Assembly: GCA_038239195.1 (NCBI GenBank)
Contig: JBBSEZ010000291.1
Location: 1-12,838 of the forward strand
DNA: 12,838 bases
Source of the DNA: JBBSEZ01 sp038239195
Lineage (GTDB): Bacteria > Planctomycetota > Planctomycetia > Gemmatales > Gemmataceae
Direction: 5' to 3'
Positions 1-6,438 of the stretch are shown here, one piece after another. Under the pieces are notes generated by a model. The model worked only from the letters and a program-made list of their open reading frames with translations, was not told the DNA's origin and did not search any database. Positions within the stretch are counted from its first letter, which is position 1. The number at the start of each line of letters is the position of its first letter. A program made the position numbers and the translations under genes.

Positions 1-13
1 GAGGAGGCCAACC

Positions 14-805
14 TTGACCTTGCCGATCTTCCACGTCAACGCCTTCACGCGCCAGCCGTTTGCGGGCAACCCCGCGGCGGTCTGTCTGCTCCCCGCGGGC
101 GGGGCTGACCCCGCGTGGATGCAGCGCGTCGCGGCGCAGATGAACCTGTCCGAGACAGCGTTCGTCAGCCCCGAAGGCGATGGCCATCGGCTGCGCTGGT
201 TCACCCCGCGCGTCGAGGTCGATCTCTGCGGCCACGCCACCCTCGCCAGCGCGCACGTCCTCTGGGAGCAAAGCCTCCCGCGCCGGGAGGCCGTCCGCTT
301 CTTCACCAAAAGCGGGCTGCTGACCGTGACGTGCTCCGGTGAGCACATCGAGATGGACTTCCCCGCCCGGCCCGCCGAGCCCGCGCCGGCCCCGCTGGAA
401 CTGGCCCGCGCCCTCGGCGCGCCTCTCCGTTGGGCGGGGCGCAATGGCATGGACTGGCTCGTCGAGGTCGAGGACGAGCCCGCCGTCCGGGAACTGCGGC
501 CCGATCTCGCCTTGCTGGAAACGCTGCCCGTGCGCGGCATCATCGTGACGGCGCGCTCGGCCTCCCCCGCGTTCGACTTCGTCTCGCGTTTCTTCGCCCC
601 CGCCGCCGGCGTCCCCGAAGACCCCGTGACCGGCTCCGCCCACTGTGCCCTCGGGCCCTTCTGGGCCGCGCGCCTCGGCAAGCTCGACCTGCGCGCCTAT
701 CAGGCGTCGGCGCGCGGCGGGGAGGTGCTGGTGCGCGTGGCCGGCGAGCGCGTCTACCTGGGCGGGGAGGCGATCGCGGTGCTGCGCGGGGAGCTCTGCG
801 TATGA
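14..805 (+). CDS. PhzF family epimerase/isomerase
   Basis: A 263-residue protein of the PhzF (phenazine biosynthesis-like) family, cytosolic enzymes with a diaminopimelate-epimerase fold that isomerise or epimerise small substrates; the substrate of this member cannot be read from sequence. Seen: the N-terminal GNPAAV motif (18-23), the NLSETAFV segment with the family's catalytic glutamate at E47, the GHATLA glycine turn (73-78) and the second anion-binding loop EDPVTGSAH (202-210). The two halves repeat the fold and the length is normal for the family. The start is TTG at 14, supported by a GAGGAGG ribosome-binding site at 1-7 and by the family N terminus (residues 4-11, PIFHVNAF). It converges on the glycerate kinase gene with only 25 bp between stops and no obvious terminator. 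Nothing nearby suggests phenazine synthesis, so a general metabolic role is more likely. Confidence 0.93.
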   Translation: MTLPIFHVNAFTRQPFAGNPAAVCLLPAGGADPAWMQRVAAQMNLSETAFVSPEGDGHRLRWFTPRVEVDLCGHATLASAHVLWEQSLPRREAVRFFTKSGLLTVTCSGEHIEMDFPARPAEPAPAPLELARALGAPLRWAGRNGMDWLVEVEDEPAVRELRPDLALLETLPVRGIIVTARSASPAFDFVSRFFAPAAGVPEDPVTGSAHCALGPFWAARLGKLDLRAYQASARGGEVLVRVAGERVYLGGEAIAVLRGELCV

Positions 806-830
806 GCTCCCGAGGCGGTCTGGCGCTGGA

Positions 831-2159
831 TCAAGCATTGGGGCCTCGGCCAATGAGAAACGCCCGCACGTCCATCACGTTCGTCTGCGTCAGCCCCGTT
901 TTGAGCAAGTCGCCGGTCGCTTCGAAGAACGCATAGGCGTCGTGCCCCTCCAGGAACGGCCCCGGCGCCAGTCCCTTCGCCGCCGCCCGGGCCAGCGTCC
1001 CCTCGTCGGCCAGCGCCCCCGCCGCGTCGGTGGGCCCGTCCTCGCCGTCGGTGCCCCCGCTCAGGAGCACGACGTCGCGCATTCCCTTCGCGCCCAGCTT
1101 CGCCAGCGCCGCGAGGACGAATTCCTGGTTGCGGCCCCCCCGGCCATGCTCCGGGCCCAGCGTCACCGTCGTTTCGCCCCCCGACAGCAAACAAACGGGC
1201 GGCGCGAGCGGTTGCGAATCGGCGCGGATGCTCCGCACTACCCCGGCCAGCGCCGTGGCGACGTGGCGCGTCTCGCCTTCGACGAACGAGCCGAGGTTCA
1301 GCACGCGATAGCCGAGCGCCTCGGCCCGCCGCGCCGCCGCGGCCAGGGCGATGGCGTTGTTGCCCAGCACGCGATTGGTCACTCCCGCCGGGAGCGCTTT
1401 CAACGTCTCGGAGACGCCCCCGGCCGCGCCGCCCTCGAGGCGAGCCCGCACGGCCTCGGGGGCGCGCTCGCGAAGCCCAAAGCGATCCAACACGGCGAGC
1501 GCATCCGCGAACGTGGTCGGGTCGGGCGCCGTCGGCCCCGAGGCGATCACGTCGAGCGGATCGCCGATCACGTCGGAAACGATCAGGCTGAACAACAACG
1601 CCCCGCGCCCGGCGACGATCTGGGCCAGCCGCCCGCCCTTGATCGCCGACAGGTGCTTGCGCACGCAGTTCATCTCGTCGATGGTGGCGCCGCTGGCGTG
1701 CAACAGCCTTGTCGCCTCCTGCTTGTCTTCGAGCGTCAGCCCGTCCGCGGGGGCCGGCAAGAGCGCCGACCCGCCGCCCGAGAGCAGGCACAGCACCACG
1801 TCGCCCGGCTCGACCGCCGACGCCAGGGCGAGCTGGGCCTCGGTGGCCGCAACGCCCTCTCGCGTCGGGTGGTTCACGCCCGCCGGGCGCGCGGCGCGCA
1901 GCCGAATCGAGCGCAGGGGCCGTTCGGCGCCGGCAGGGACGTTGACGATCCCGCGAACGCGATCGAGGCGGGCGGCGAGGGCAGCCTCGACGCCCGCGGC
2001 CATGGCCGCGCCCGCCTTGCCCGCGCCGAGCACGCACACCGCGCCGCCCTTGCCCAGCGCCTCGTCCCGGGCAAGGGCGGCGCGCACCAACTCGAACGGA
2101 TCGACGGCATCGACGGCGGCCTGCCAGATGGCCCGGGCGTGGTCGCGCAAGGCGCTCAT
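831..2159 (-). CDS. Glycerate 2-kinase (DUF4147/MOFRL family)
   Basis: A 442-residue class II glycerate kinase (GckA/TtuD type), which phosphorylates D-glycerate with ATP to 2-phosphoglycerate in glyoxylate, serine or tartrate metabolism. Seen: an N-terminal DUF4147 domain (about 1-240) with LGAGKAG (44-50; K48 fits the family's catalytic lysine), HPTREG (97-102) and LSGGGSALL (126-134), then a C-terminal MOFRL domain (about 320-435) with SGGETTVT, GGRNQEF (341-347) and the nucleotide-binding GTDGEDGPTDAAG (369-381). The frame is open 12 codons further upstream, but ATG at 2159 has a GGGAG ribosome-binding site and gives the family N terminus. It is divergent from the D-glycerate dehydrogenase gene, whose product is its substrate. 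Older annotations often call this family hydroxypyruvate reductase; the domains here favour a kinase. Confidence 0.93.
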   Translation of the reverse strand: MSALRDHARAIWQAAVDAVDPFELVRAALARDEALGKGGAVCVLGAGKAGAAMAAGVEAALAARLDRVRGIVNVPAGAERPLRSIRLRAARPAGVNHPTREGVAATEAQLALASAVEPGDVVLCLLSGGGSALLPAPADGLTLEDKQEATRLLHASGATIDEMNCVRKHLSAIKGGRLAQIVAGRGALLFSLIVSDVIGDPLDVIASGPTAPDPTTFADALAVLDRFGLRERAPEAVRARLEGGAAGGVSETLKALPAGVTNRVLGNNAIALAAAARRAEALGYRVLNLGSFVEGETRHVATALAGVVRSIRADSQPLAPPVCLLSGGETTVTLGPEHGRGGRNQEFVLAALAKLGAKGMRDVVLLSGGTDGEDGPTDAAGALADEGTLARAAAKGLAPGPFLEGHDAYAFFEATGDLLKTGLTQTNVMDVRAFLIGRGPNA

Positions 2160-2188
2160 GGGTTGCTCCCGGAGGGGCCGGCGGTCGC

Positions 2189-2217
2189 GTGGCAATTCTC
2201 CCGCCCGGGGCTACGAT
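2189..2217 (+). promoter_or_regulatory. Candidate promoter of the D-glycerate dehydrogenase gene
   Basis: A sigma70-like pair lies in the 98-bp divergent region: GTGGCA (2189-2194, 4 of 6 matches to TTGACA) and TACGAT (2212-2217, 4 of 6 to TATAAT), 17 bp apart. The -10 box ends about 40 bp before the ATG at 2258. Both boxes are weak matches, so this is a candidate only. No clear counterpart was seen for the kinase gene on the other strand. Confidence 0.3.
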
Positions 2218-2257
2218 AGGGAACAACGCGGCGCTGCCAACCCGAAGGAGCACTCTC

Positions 2258-3253
2258 ATGAGCTCGAAGCCCAAGGTCTTCGTCACCCGCCGCATCCCGG
2301 CCGCGGGCCTCGATCGGATCGTCGCCCAGTGCGACGCCGAGGTCTGGCCCGGCGACCTTCCTCCTCCCTCCGACACGCTCCGCCAGAAGGTCGCCGGCTG
2401 CGACGGCCTGGTGGCCCTGCTGACCGACCGGATCGACGCCGCCCTCCTCGACGCCGCCCCGCGCCTCAAGGTGGTCAGCAACTACGCCGTCGGCTTCAAC
2501 AACGTCGACGTCCCCGCCGCCACCGCCCGCGGGGTCGCCGTCGGCAACACTCCGGGCGTGCTGACCGACGCCACCGCCGACATGGCCTTCTGCCTGCTGA
2601 TCGCCGCCGCGCGCCGGCTGGTCGATGGCCACGAGTACGGCCGGGCCGGCAAGTGGAAGACGTGGGAGCCGCTCGGGCACCTCGGCCAGGACCTCGCTGG
2701 CCGTACCCTGGGCATCGTCGGCATGGGACGCATCGGCCAGGCGCTCGCCCGGCGCTGCCGGTTCGGCTGGGACATGCAGGTGATCTACCACGACGTCTAC
2801 CGCAACGAGAAGGCGGAGCAGGAGCTCGGCGCCCGCCAGGTCGAGCTGGACGCGCTGCTGGCGCAGGCCGACTTCGTCTCCGTCCACACCGACCTCAACG
2901 ACACGACACGCGGGCTGTTCAACCTGCGGCGCTTCCGGCAGATGAAGCCGACGGCGGTCTTCATCAACACGGCGCGCGGCCCGGTGGTCAACGAGCCGGA
3001 CCTGATCGAGGCGCTGAAGACGGGCGCCCTATTCGCCGCGGGCCTGGACGTGACCGACCCCGAGCCCCCTCCCCCGAACAGCCCCCTGTATGGCGTGCCG
3101 AACCTGATCGTGGCCCCGCACGTGGCCAGCGCCACCGTCGGCACGCGCGACGCCATGGCCGACATCTGTGCCCGCAACCTCCTCGCCGGCGTGCGCGGCG
3201 AGGCGCTGCCGCATTGGGTCAATCCCGAGGTCGCGCCGGCGCGGCGGAAGTAA
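2258..3253 (+). CDS. D-glycerate dehydrogenase / glyoxylate-hydroxypyruvate reductase
   Basis: A 331-residue NAD(P)-dependent D-2-hydroxyacid dehydrogenase of the GRHPR/GyaR group, which interconverts hydroxypyruvate and D-glycerate and reduces glyoxylate to glycolate. Seen: a split substrate-binding domain (1-100 and about 285-331) around a Rossmann domain with GMGRIG (155-160). The catalytic triad is intact: R240 in NTARG, E269 in DPEP and H288 in APHVAS. The segment from about 131, with GKWKTWEP, GHLGQDL and GRTLG, is typical of glyoxylate reductases rather than phosphoglycerate dehydrogenases, and no C-terminal ACT domain is present. The start chosen is ATG 2258 with AAGGAG at 2245-2250, seven bases upstream; the longer open frame from 2189 is upstream sequence. 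It is head-to-head with the glycerate kinase, so the two probably form a divergently transcribed pathway pair. Confidence 0.93.
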   Translation: MSSKPKVFVTRRIPAAGLDRIVAQCDAEVWPGDLPPPSDTLRQKVAGCDGLVALLTDRIDAALLDAAPRLKVVSNYAVGFNNVDVPAATARGVAVGNTPGVLTDATADMAFCLLIAAARRLVDGHEYGRAGKWKTWEPLGHLGQDLAGRTLGIVGMGRIGQALARRCRFGWDMQVIYHDVYRNEKAEQELGARQVELDALLAQADFVSVHTDLNDTTRGLFNLRRFRQMKPTAVFINTARGPVVNEPDLIEALKTGALFAAGLDVTDPEPPPPNSPLYGVPNLIVAPHVASATVGTRDAMADICARNLLAGVRGEALPHWVNPEVAPARRK

Positions 3254-3660
3254 CCTGCCTTTCGCCACGGTTCGCAGGACGTGCCCGGGGCCGACGCCAT
3301 CCGATGCCCCGGAGGGCGCCTTGCTCGCTCGCTCCCCATGCCCTTCCCGCCTGGCGCTCGGGCAGTTGCGGTGGGGCCGGCGCCCCCGTTCCCGCCGTTG
3401 GGTGACCGCCTCCGCCCCCGTCAACGCCGCGGGGTGACGGCGGACGAACCTGCTTTGGGCGCCGTTGGGCGACAGGCCGCGCGCTGCCCCATGCCGACGC
3501 CGCGGAAGCGACTTTTCGCGCCAGGAGGGCCCGCCGCCGCAACCATCTGGTGACGGCCCCTCCGCCGCCTTCGCATCGCCGTTACCGCCCGCGAGTGACG
3601 GCTGGTGCCGCCTCTTTGCGCGTCGTTGAACGACTCCTCGTGGGCTGGCCTCTCCGCGCG

Positions 3661-3688
3661 GGGAGGGCCGCTTGGTCAGGGCCCTCCC
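3661..3688. repeat. Perfect 9-bp inverted repeat (hairpin)
   Basis: GGGAGGGCC (3661-3669) is exactly complementary to GGCCCTCCC (3680-3688) across a 10-base loop. There is no T run on either side, so it is not a classical intrinsic terminator; it may be structural within a transcript or part of the surrounding repeat-rich sequence. Confidence 0.55.
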
Positions 3689-3762
3689 GAGCGCGTCGCC
3701 CGTTCGTCCTTCCTGGCCGAGGGGGAGGCGCGGGGAGGGCGGGGGCGCTCCACGCCTTGCGC

Positions 3763-3771
3763 AGTCTAGCA
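3763..3771 (-). promoter_or_regulatory. Possible extended -10 promoter element, minus strand
   Basis: Read on the minus strand, TGCTAGACT has the extended -10 form TGN followed by a 4-of-6 match to TATAAT. No good -35 box is seen 16-18 bp upstream. A transcript from here would run leftward through the gene-free region, towards the dehydrogenase 3' end. Weak, stand-alone evidence. Confidence 0.2.
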
Positions 3772-3883
3772 CGACCCTCGGCTTTTTCAGAGGGCAAATG
3801 GGGAGGATGAAGAGACGTCCCGTCCGCTTTGCGGGCCTTTGGCAAGCCTGGGAGGGAGCAGGCGAGCGGCCGCGGCGGGGCGG

Positions 3884-3938
3884 TTCCCTCACCCCCAACC
3901 CCTCTCCCAAGGAGGGAGAGGGGTTGGGGGTGAGGGAA
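3884..3938. repeat. Perfect 25-bp-arm palindrome, dispersed-repeat type
   Basis: The left arm (3884-3908) is the exact reverse complement of the right arm (3914-3938), with a five-base loop AAGGA. Translated, it gives the strings PNPSPKEGEGLGV or SPPTPLPPWERGWG, the kind of Pro/Gly tail often seen in planctomycete and other GC-rich genomes, where such palindromes are dispersed between genes. As RNA it would form a very stable hairpin on either strand and probably stops the leftward transcript of the island. It also supplies the stop codon of the hypothetical gene ending at 3889. No target-site duplication is evident. Confidence 0.85.
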
Positions 3939-4257
3939 CGTCGGAAGAAATGGCGCAGGGGCGCGATAAAGCCTTTGAGTCGAGTTGCTGAGGCGCCACG
4001 AGCTGATCGCGTGCGAAGCGGCAGGGATCAGCCCGAACCGCTTCGGCCTGCGCCTCGTCTTCCAGTTCGAGGACGTAGGCCCCAGCCTCGGTCAAGGCAC
4101 TCAACACCTCCTGATGCTCGGCCTCATCATTCCCGACGTCTTCGATCGCGAGGATCGTTGGAAGTGGCCCTGGCTGGCCCGCCTGCTCGAAGGCGCCCTG
4201 GATTCGCTTCAACAGTTCGCCGGCGTCCTGGATCGGCCAATCGCTCCTCAGGACCAC
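3889..4257 (-). CDS. Hypothetical protein, probably a decayed or frameshifted gene
   Basis: A 122-codon frame from a GTG at 4257. I do not recognise the family. Residues about 1-85 look like genuine acidic soluble protein (TILAIEDVGNDEAEHQ, VLELEDEAQAEAV) with normal codon use. The last ~16 residues are read from the palindromic repeat, which also provides the stop, so the natural C terminus appears lost. The GTG has no ribosome-binding site. A better start, ATG at 4331 with GGAGG nine bases upstream, lies in another frame and runs only 27 codons (to 4248, with residues such as MSDEPSFERIRPNH) before overlapping this frame by ten bases. One reading is a single gene, 4331 to about 3940, broken by a frameshift near 4250-4260. 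It sits last in the minus-strand island, next to the displaced dehydrogenase fragment. Confidence 0.4.
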   Translation of the reverse strand: MVLRSDWPIQDAGELLKRIQGAFEQAGQPGPLPTILAIEDVGNDEAEHQEVLSALTEAGAYVLELEDEAQAEAVRADPCRFARDQLVAPQQLDSKALSRPCAISSDVPSPPTPLPPWERGWG

Positions 4258-4387
4258 CCAGGCCGCGCGATGGCGTCTCCGGGAAGGGCATGATTCGGCC
4301 TGATCCTCTCGAAAGAAGGCTCGTCACTCATGGCGGCTCGCCTCCACTCGCTGTCGGGTGCGCTGATTGCGCGGACCGAACTTGCCC

Positions 4388-4683
4388 CCTCCGCGGATTC
4401 TACTCCCCGCTCGGCCCGTCTCGCAAGCCTCGACCTCCCCGGTTTCTCCCCTTGTCGGGGTGCTTCCGCCGGGAGGCAGTCCTCGACAGTGCCCGCCGAC
4501 GACCTCACCGCGCCCCTTTCACGCGCACCCTGGCCCGGAGTCGGGCGCCAGGTAGGCCAGCGTCGCCTCCACCGCCGCCCGCGGGCACGACCACACCAGA
4601 AAGAACAGCGCCTGCCGCGCCCAGCGCTGGGCCGGGTGCGGCCTCACGAATCCGGTCCCCTTGGCCGCAGTCAGCGGCGCTTG
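4388..4683. repeat. Left copy of a direct repeat bracketing the island
   Basis: This stretch matches 8141-8376 at about 85% identity, counted by eye. It covers the last 54 codons and stop of the acyl-CoA dehydrogenase gene plus about 55 bp of its downstream flank, with a ~70-bp insertion (about 4441-4510) in the left copy only. Both copies have the same orientation, and all toxin-antitoxin genes lie between them. Confidence 0.85.
4519..4683 (-). pseudogene. Displaced 3' fragment of the acyl-CoA dehydrogenase gene
   Basis: The minus strand encodes 54 residues plus a stop that match the C terminus of the dehydrogenase at 8212-9282 with only four substitutions (about 93% identity), including KGTGFVRPHPAQRWARQ, ALFFLVWSCPR and EATLAYLAP. 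Nucleotide identity is only about 86%, so most changes are synonymous: the source copy was under protein-level selection before truncation. Upstream of the matching part, around 4690, homology ends, and the frame continues only as an unrelated 23-residue stub back to 4752. It has no catalytic or cofactor-binding part and cannot be functional alone. Confidence 0.85.
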
Positions 4684-4823
4684 CGCACCAGAGGGCGAAC
4701 TCCACGCTCGGCGAGCCCGGCCCATCCGACGGCAGAGCGCAGCACTTCGCAACAGCGGGCCGGGCCACCCGCGACAGGTTGTCGGCCAAGAGCAGCCCTC
4801 CCTCGCCCGCCTCGTCCTCGCGG

Positions 4824-5294
4824 TCAGGCGTCAGCGCCTGGTTCGGGGGCGCCTTCTTCCTCATCGGCAAGCAGACTCTCTAAAGTCCAGCCGCACTCAG
4901 CCGGGAACGTCCCGCGCGGCAACGTCGTCTCGGCAGCAGCCTGCTTTCGGGCATCGGCGTAGGCCTCCGCGAGAACCGAGATGGCGTGGTTGGACAGCGT
5001 ACCGCTGTCCAACAGCTTGCGAAGTTCGCGTCGTTGCTCCAAGATAGTCCCTTGCCAAGACCCCGAGCGGTGGTCTGGTTGATGCTCCCACTTCAGAAGG
5101 TGCGTGAGGAGGACGACTAGCCGACTTGACACTTCCCGCCGATCTCGTTTAGCCATGTCTGCCAGGTACTCACTCAAGTTCGGGTAATCCATCTCCGCGT
5201 ACCGGCCTTCCGCGGCAAGGTTCGACATGAGTTCGAGCCAGGCCGTCTCGTCTCGCTCGTACAGGACACTCAGCGGCAACACGGCGGTTTTCAT
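4824..5294 (-). CDS. DUF29 family protein
   Basis: A 156-residue protein of the DUF29 family (PF01724), small helical proteins of unknown function that are common in cyanobacteria and planctomycetes, often in several copies and near toxin-antitoxin genes. Seen: the family signature from residue 11, YERDETAWL, the acidic segment with YPNLSEYLADM, the long helix with SRLVVLLTHLLKWEHQP, the RSGSW motif, the YADAR helix, and the FPxxCxWTLExLL terminal motif, so the protein is complete. The start is ATG 5294 with an AAAGGG-type ribosome-binding site; the open frame extends upstream into the parE gene but that part does not match the family. A six-bp-arm hairpin (4825-4840) overlaps the stop codon and may help end the message. 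It is separated from parE by 142 bp and may have its own promoter. Confidence 0.88.
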   Translation of the reverse strand: MKTAVLPLSVLYERDETAWLELMSNLAAEGRYAEMDYPNLSEYLADMAKRDRREVSSRLVVLLTHLLKWEHQPDHRSGSWQGTILEQRRELRKLLDSGTLSNHAISVLAEAYADARKQAAAETTLPRGTFPAECGWTLESLLADEEEGAPEPGADA

Positions 5295-5366
5295 GGGTTT
5301 GCCCTTTGCGCCTTTTCGGGCCCGGTGGACTGCTTGTTTACAGGGCTGCATCAGGTGTACACGAAG

Positions 5367-5403
5367 CTCCAGACTCCGCTGATGCTGCCCCGGCGATCTG
5401 GAG
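5367..5403. repeat. Inverted repeat between parE and DUF29
   Basis: CTCCAGA (5367-5373) pairs perfectly with TCTGGAG (5397-5403) across a 23-base loop, just upstream of the DUF29 gene and downstream of parE. A smaller GGCC-TGTTT-GGCC hairpin lies close by (around 5416-5428). Together they could attenuate read-through or act as an operator; there is no T run. Confidence 0.35.
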
Positions 5404-5436
5404 TGGCAGGGTCGGCCTGTTTGGCCCATCGTGTCT

Positions 5437-5733
5437 TCAAGCGCGAGCCTGCCAGGCGGTGGCGTCACGACTGCCGCGCACAACCGCCAGAACCTCCACC
5501 CGATGGTCGTGAACGCGGTAGTAAACGACGTAGGTGAATCGCTTCAACCGCGCCGCTCGCACGTTCCGCCAGACGACGCCGTACATCTCCGGCATGGCGC
5601 CGATCCGGTCCAGCGCCTCGTTCAGCCGAGTCAGGAAGTCTTGCCCCATGCCAGCCTTCTGCGATTCGAGGTAATCGCGTGCCTCTTCCGCGTCTCCGCT
5701 AGCTTCCGGGCGAAGGACGACGGGCAAACTCAT
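5437..5733 (-). CDS. ParE/RelE-type toxin of a type II toxin-antitoxin pair
   Basis: A 98-residue protein of the ParE toxin superfamily (PF05016, RelE/ParE fold). Seen: the N-terminal strand PVVLRPEASGD, helices through ARDYLE and FLTRLNEALDRI, the MPEMYGVVWRNVRAARL segment, the FTYVVYYRV strand pair, and the C-terminal EVLAVVRGSRD followed by W, all family hallmarks. Members poison gyrase (ParE) or cleave mRNA on the ribosome (RelE); which one applies is not decidable here. The start is ATG 5733, preceded by GAGGAAG and overlapping the antitoxin stop as ATGA, so the two are translationally coupled. Free toxin is held inactive by the protein encoded just upstream. The frame appears intact. 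Confidence 0.9.
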   Translation of the reverse strand: MSLPVVLRPEASGDAEEARDYLESQKAGMGQDFLTRLNEALDRIGAMPEMYGVVWRNVRAARLKRFTYVVYYRVHDHRVEVLAVVRGSRDATAWQARA

Positions 5734-5951
5734 GGCTTCCTCGACAGGCGGGCCAGCACTGCCTCCCACGGCTCAGCAGCGCCAGGGTCGGCGTCGGCGG
5801 CAGCGGCCCGCCGCTCTAGCTCACCCAAGTGCCAGTCGGGCGGCGTTAAGGGCACATCGTCCGGGAGGCTGTCCCAAATCAGGCCGATAAGCTCGACCCG
5901 CTGCTGGGGGCTGAGCTGGTCGATGCCGAACTGCTGTAGGGTCAGGCTCAT
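5730..5951 (-). CDS. Addiction-module antitoxin (PF09720 type)
   Basis: A 73-residue protein of the 'putative addiction module component' family (PF09720), the usual partner of this ParE/RelE group. Seen: LSPQQRVELIGLIWDSLPDD near the N terminus, then LTPPDWHLGELERR and the acidic stretch ending in EPWEAVLARL, which in this family wraps the toxin. The start is ATG 5951 with GGAGGG upstream. It overlaps the toxin start by four bases (ATGA), the classic antitoxin-first arrangement. There is no separate DNA-binding domain, so autoregulation, if any, would need the complex. An A/T-rich -10-like TTTAAT lies about 25 bases upstream but too close to the start to be convincing. Confidence 0.9.
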   Translation of the reverse strand: MSLTLQQFGIDQLSPQQRVELIGLIWDSLPDDVPLTPPDWHLGELERRAAAADADPGAAEPWEAVLARLSRKP

Positions 5952-6075
5952 GAAAGAAGCCCTCCGGCATCCATTAAACCATGACGCGGCATAGCACGCG
6001 GTCGTGTCCCAAGGAAAGCCTTCCAAAGCCGACCGCCCTGACTCGGAGGCCCTGCCGCCTTGGGCGGGGGTTGGG

Positions 6076-6140
6076 GAACCTCGATGAAGCCCCGCCATCC
6101 GAGAATTGTGACCACTTCATGGGGCTCGAAGACGGACAGG
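6076..6140 (-). pseudogene. hicA 5' remnant
   Basis: 65 bases that match the first ~21 codons of the intact hicA (6366-6430) with nine mismatches (about 86%). The minus strand reads LSVFEPHEVVTILGWRGFIEV against LPVLKPLEVVAILGRLGFIEV in hicA. The ATG is lost, and after GFIEV the sequence changes to an unrelated Pro/Gly-rich frame, so the catalytic histidine region is gone. To its right (6141-6213) a few short matches to the 3' end of hicB may be leftovers of a second hicBA copy, but these are too short to be sure of. Confidence 0.75.
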
Positions 6141-6213
6141 CCTTCCCCCACGCTCAGGCGTCAGTGGCTGGATCGGCAGCGCTTTGATCTGTAGCGGTTG
6201 CCGCAGGGGCCGG

Positions 6214-6435
6214 TTATCGCGACCGAACGAAGTCTTCGACGGTCATCTCGATATCGCGAGCGATCTGGCGCAACAACGGTGGGGCGACGTCCCGGCCCTT
6301 GTGAAAGGGGACCGTCGTCCCCCGTCCATCCACGTGACGGAACTGCTTGTGGGCGCCCCGCTGGCGAACCTCGATGAAGCCCAGCCGTCCGAGAATTGCG
6401 ACAACTTCCAGGGGCTTCAAGACGGGCAGGGACAT
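6214..6435 (-). CDS. hicA: HicA-type mRNA interferase toxin
   Basis: A 73-residue HicA/YcfA family toxin (PF07927), a small double-stranded-RNA-binding-like fold that cleaves mRNA and tmRNA independently of translation. Seen: the first helix KPLEVVAILGRLGFIEV, then RQRGAHKQFRH with the catalytic histidine at H29, the strand TTVPFHKGRD and the C-terminal helix PLLRQIARDIEMTVEDF. It is full length with no disruption. The ATG is three bases after the hicB stop, so expression depends on the hicB message. The gene order hicB-hicA is the less common of the two orders for this family. A truncated second hicA lies just downstream at 6076-6140. Confidence 0.93.
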   Translation of the reverse strand: MSLPVLKPLEVVAILGRLGFIEVRQRGAHKQFRHVDGRGTTVPFHKGRDVAPPLLRQIARDIEMTVEDFVRSR

Positions 6436-6438
6436 CGC

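Larger units (their letters stand above)
3254..3883. other. 630-bp gene-free GC-rich region
   Basis: No reading frame here has a convincing protein: all six frames give Arg/Pro/Gly-rich translations without domains. The stretch holds scattered degenerate copies of a motif like CGTTGNNNGAC (3396, 3463, 3624) and of GGTGACGGC (around 3434, 3549 and 3594 in variant form), at least one perfect hairpin (3661-3688), and an extended -10-like TGCTAGACT on the minus strand (3763-3771). It could hold untranslated RNA, decayed repeats or nothing functional; it does not match the conserved cores of RNase P RNA, tmRNA or 6S RNA that I could check by eye. Confidence 0.5.

Noticed and set aside
645..2219. 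A 524-codon open frame on the plus strand across the glycerate kinase gene
   Set aside because: It is Arg/Gly/His-rich with no domain, and lies opposite a gene with intact catalytic motifs; long antisense frames are expected at this GC content.
3029..3910. A long minus-strand frame through the gene-free region
   Set aside because: It runs antisense into the D-glycerate dehydrogenase gene, is Arg/Pro/Gly-rich, and its start lies in the palindrome.
4505..4870. A 121-codon minus-strand frame overlapping the DUF29 end and the dehydrogenase fragment
   Set aside because: The fragment's conserved reading frame is a different one, and nothing in this translation matches a family; a short remnant at 4690-4820 cannot be excluded.
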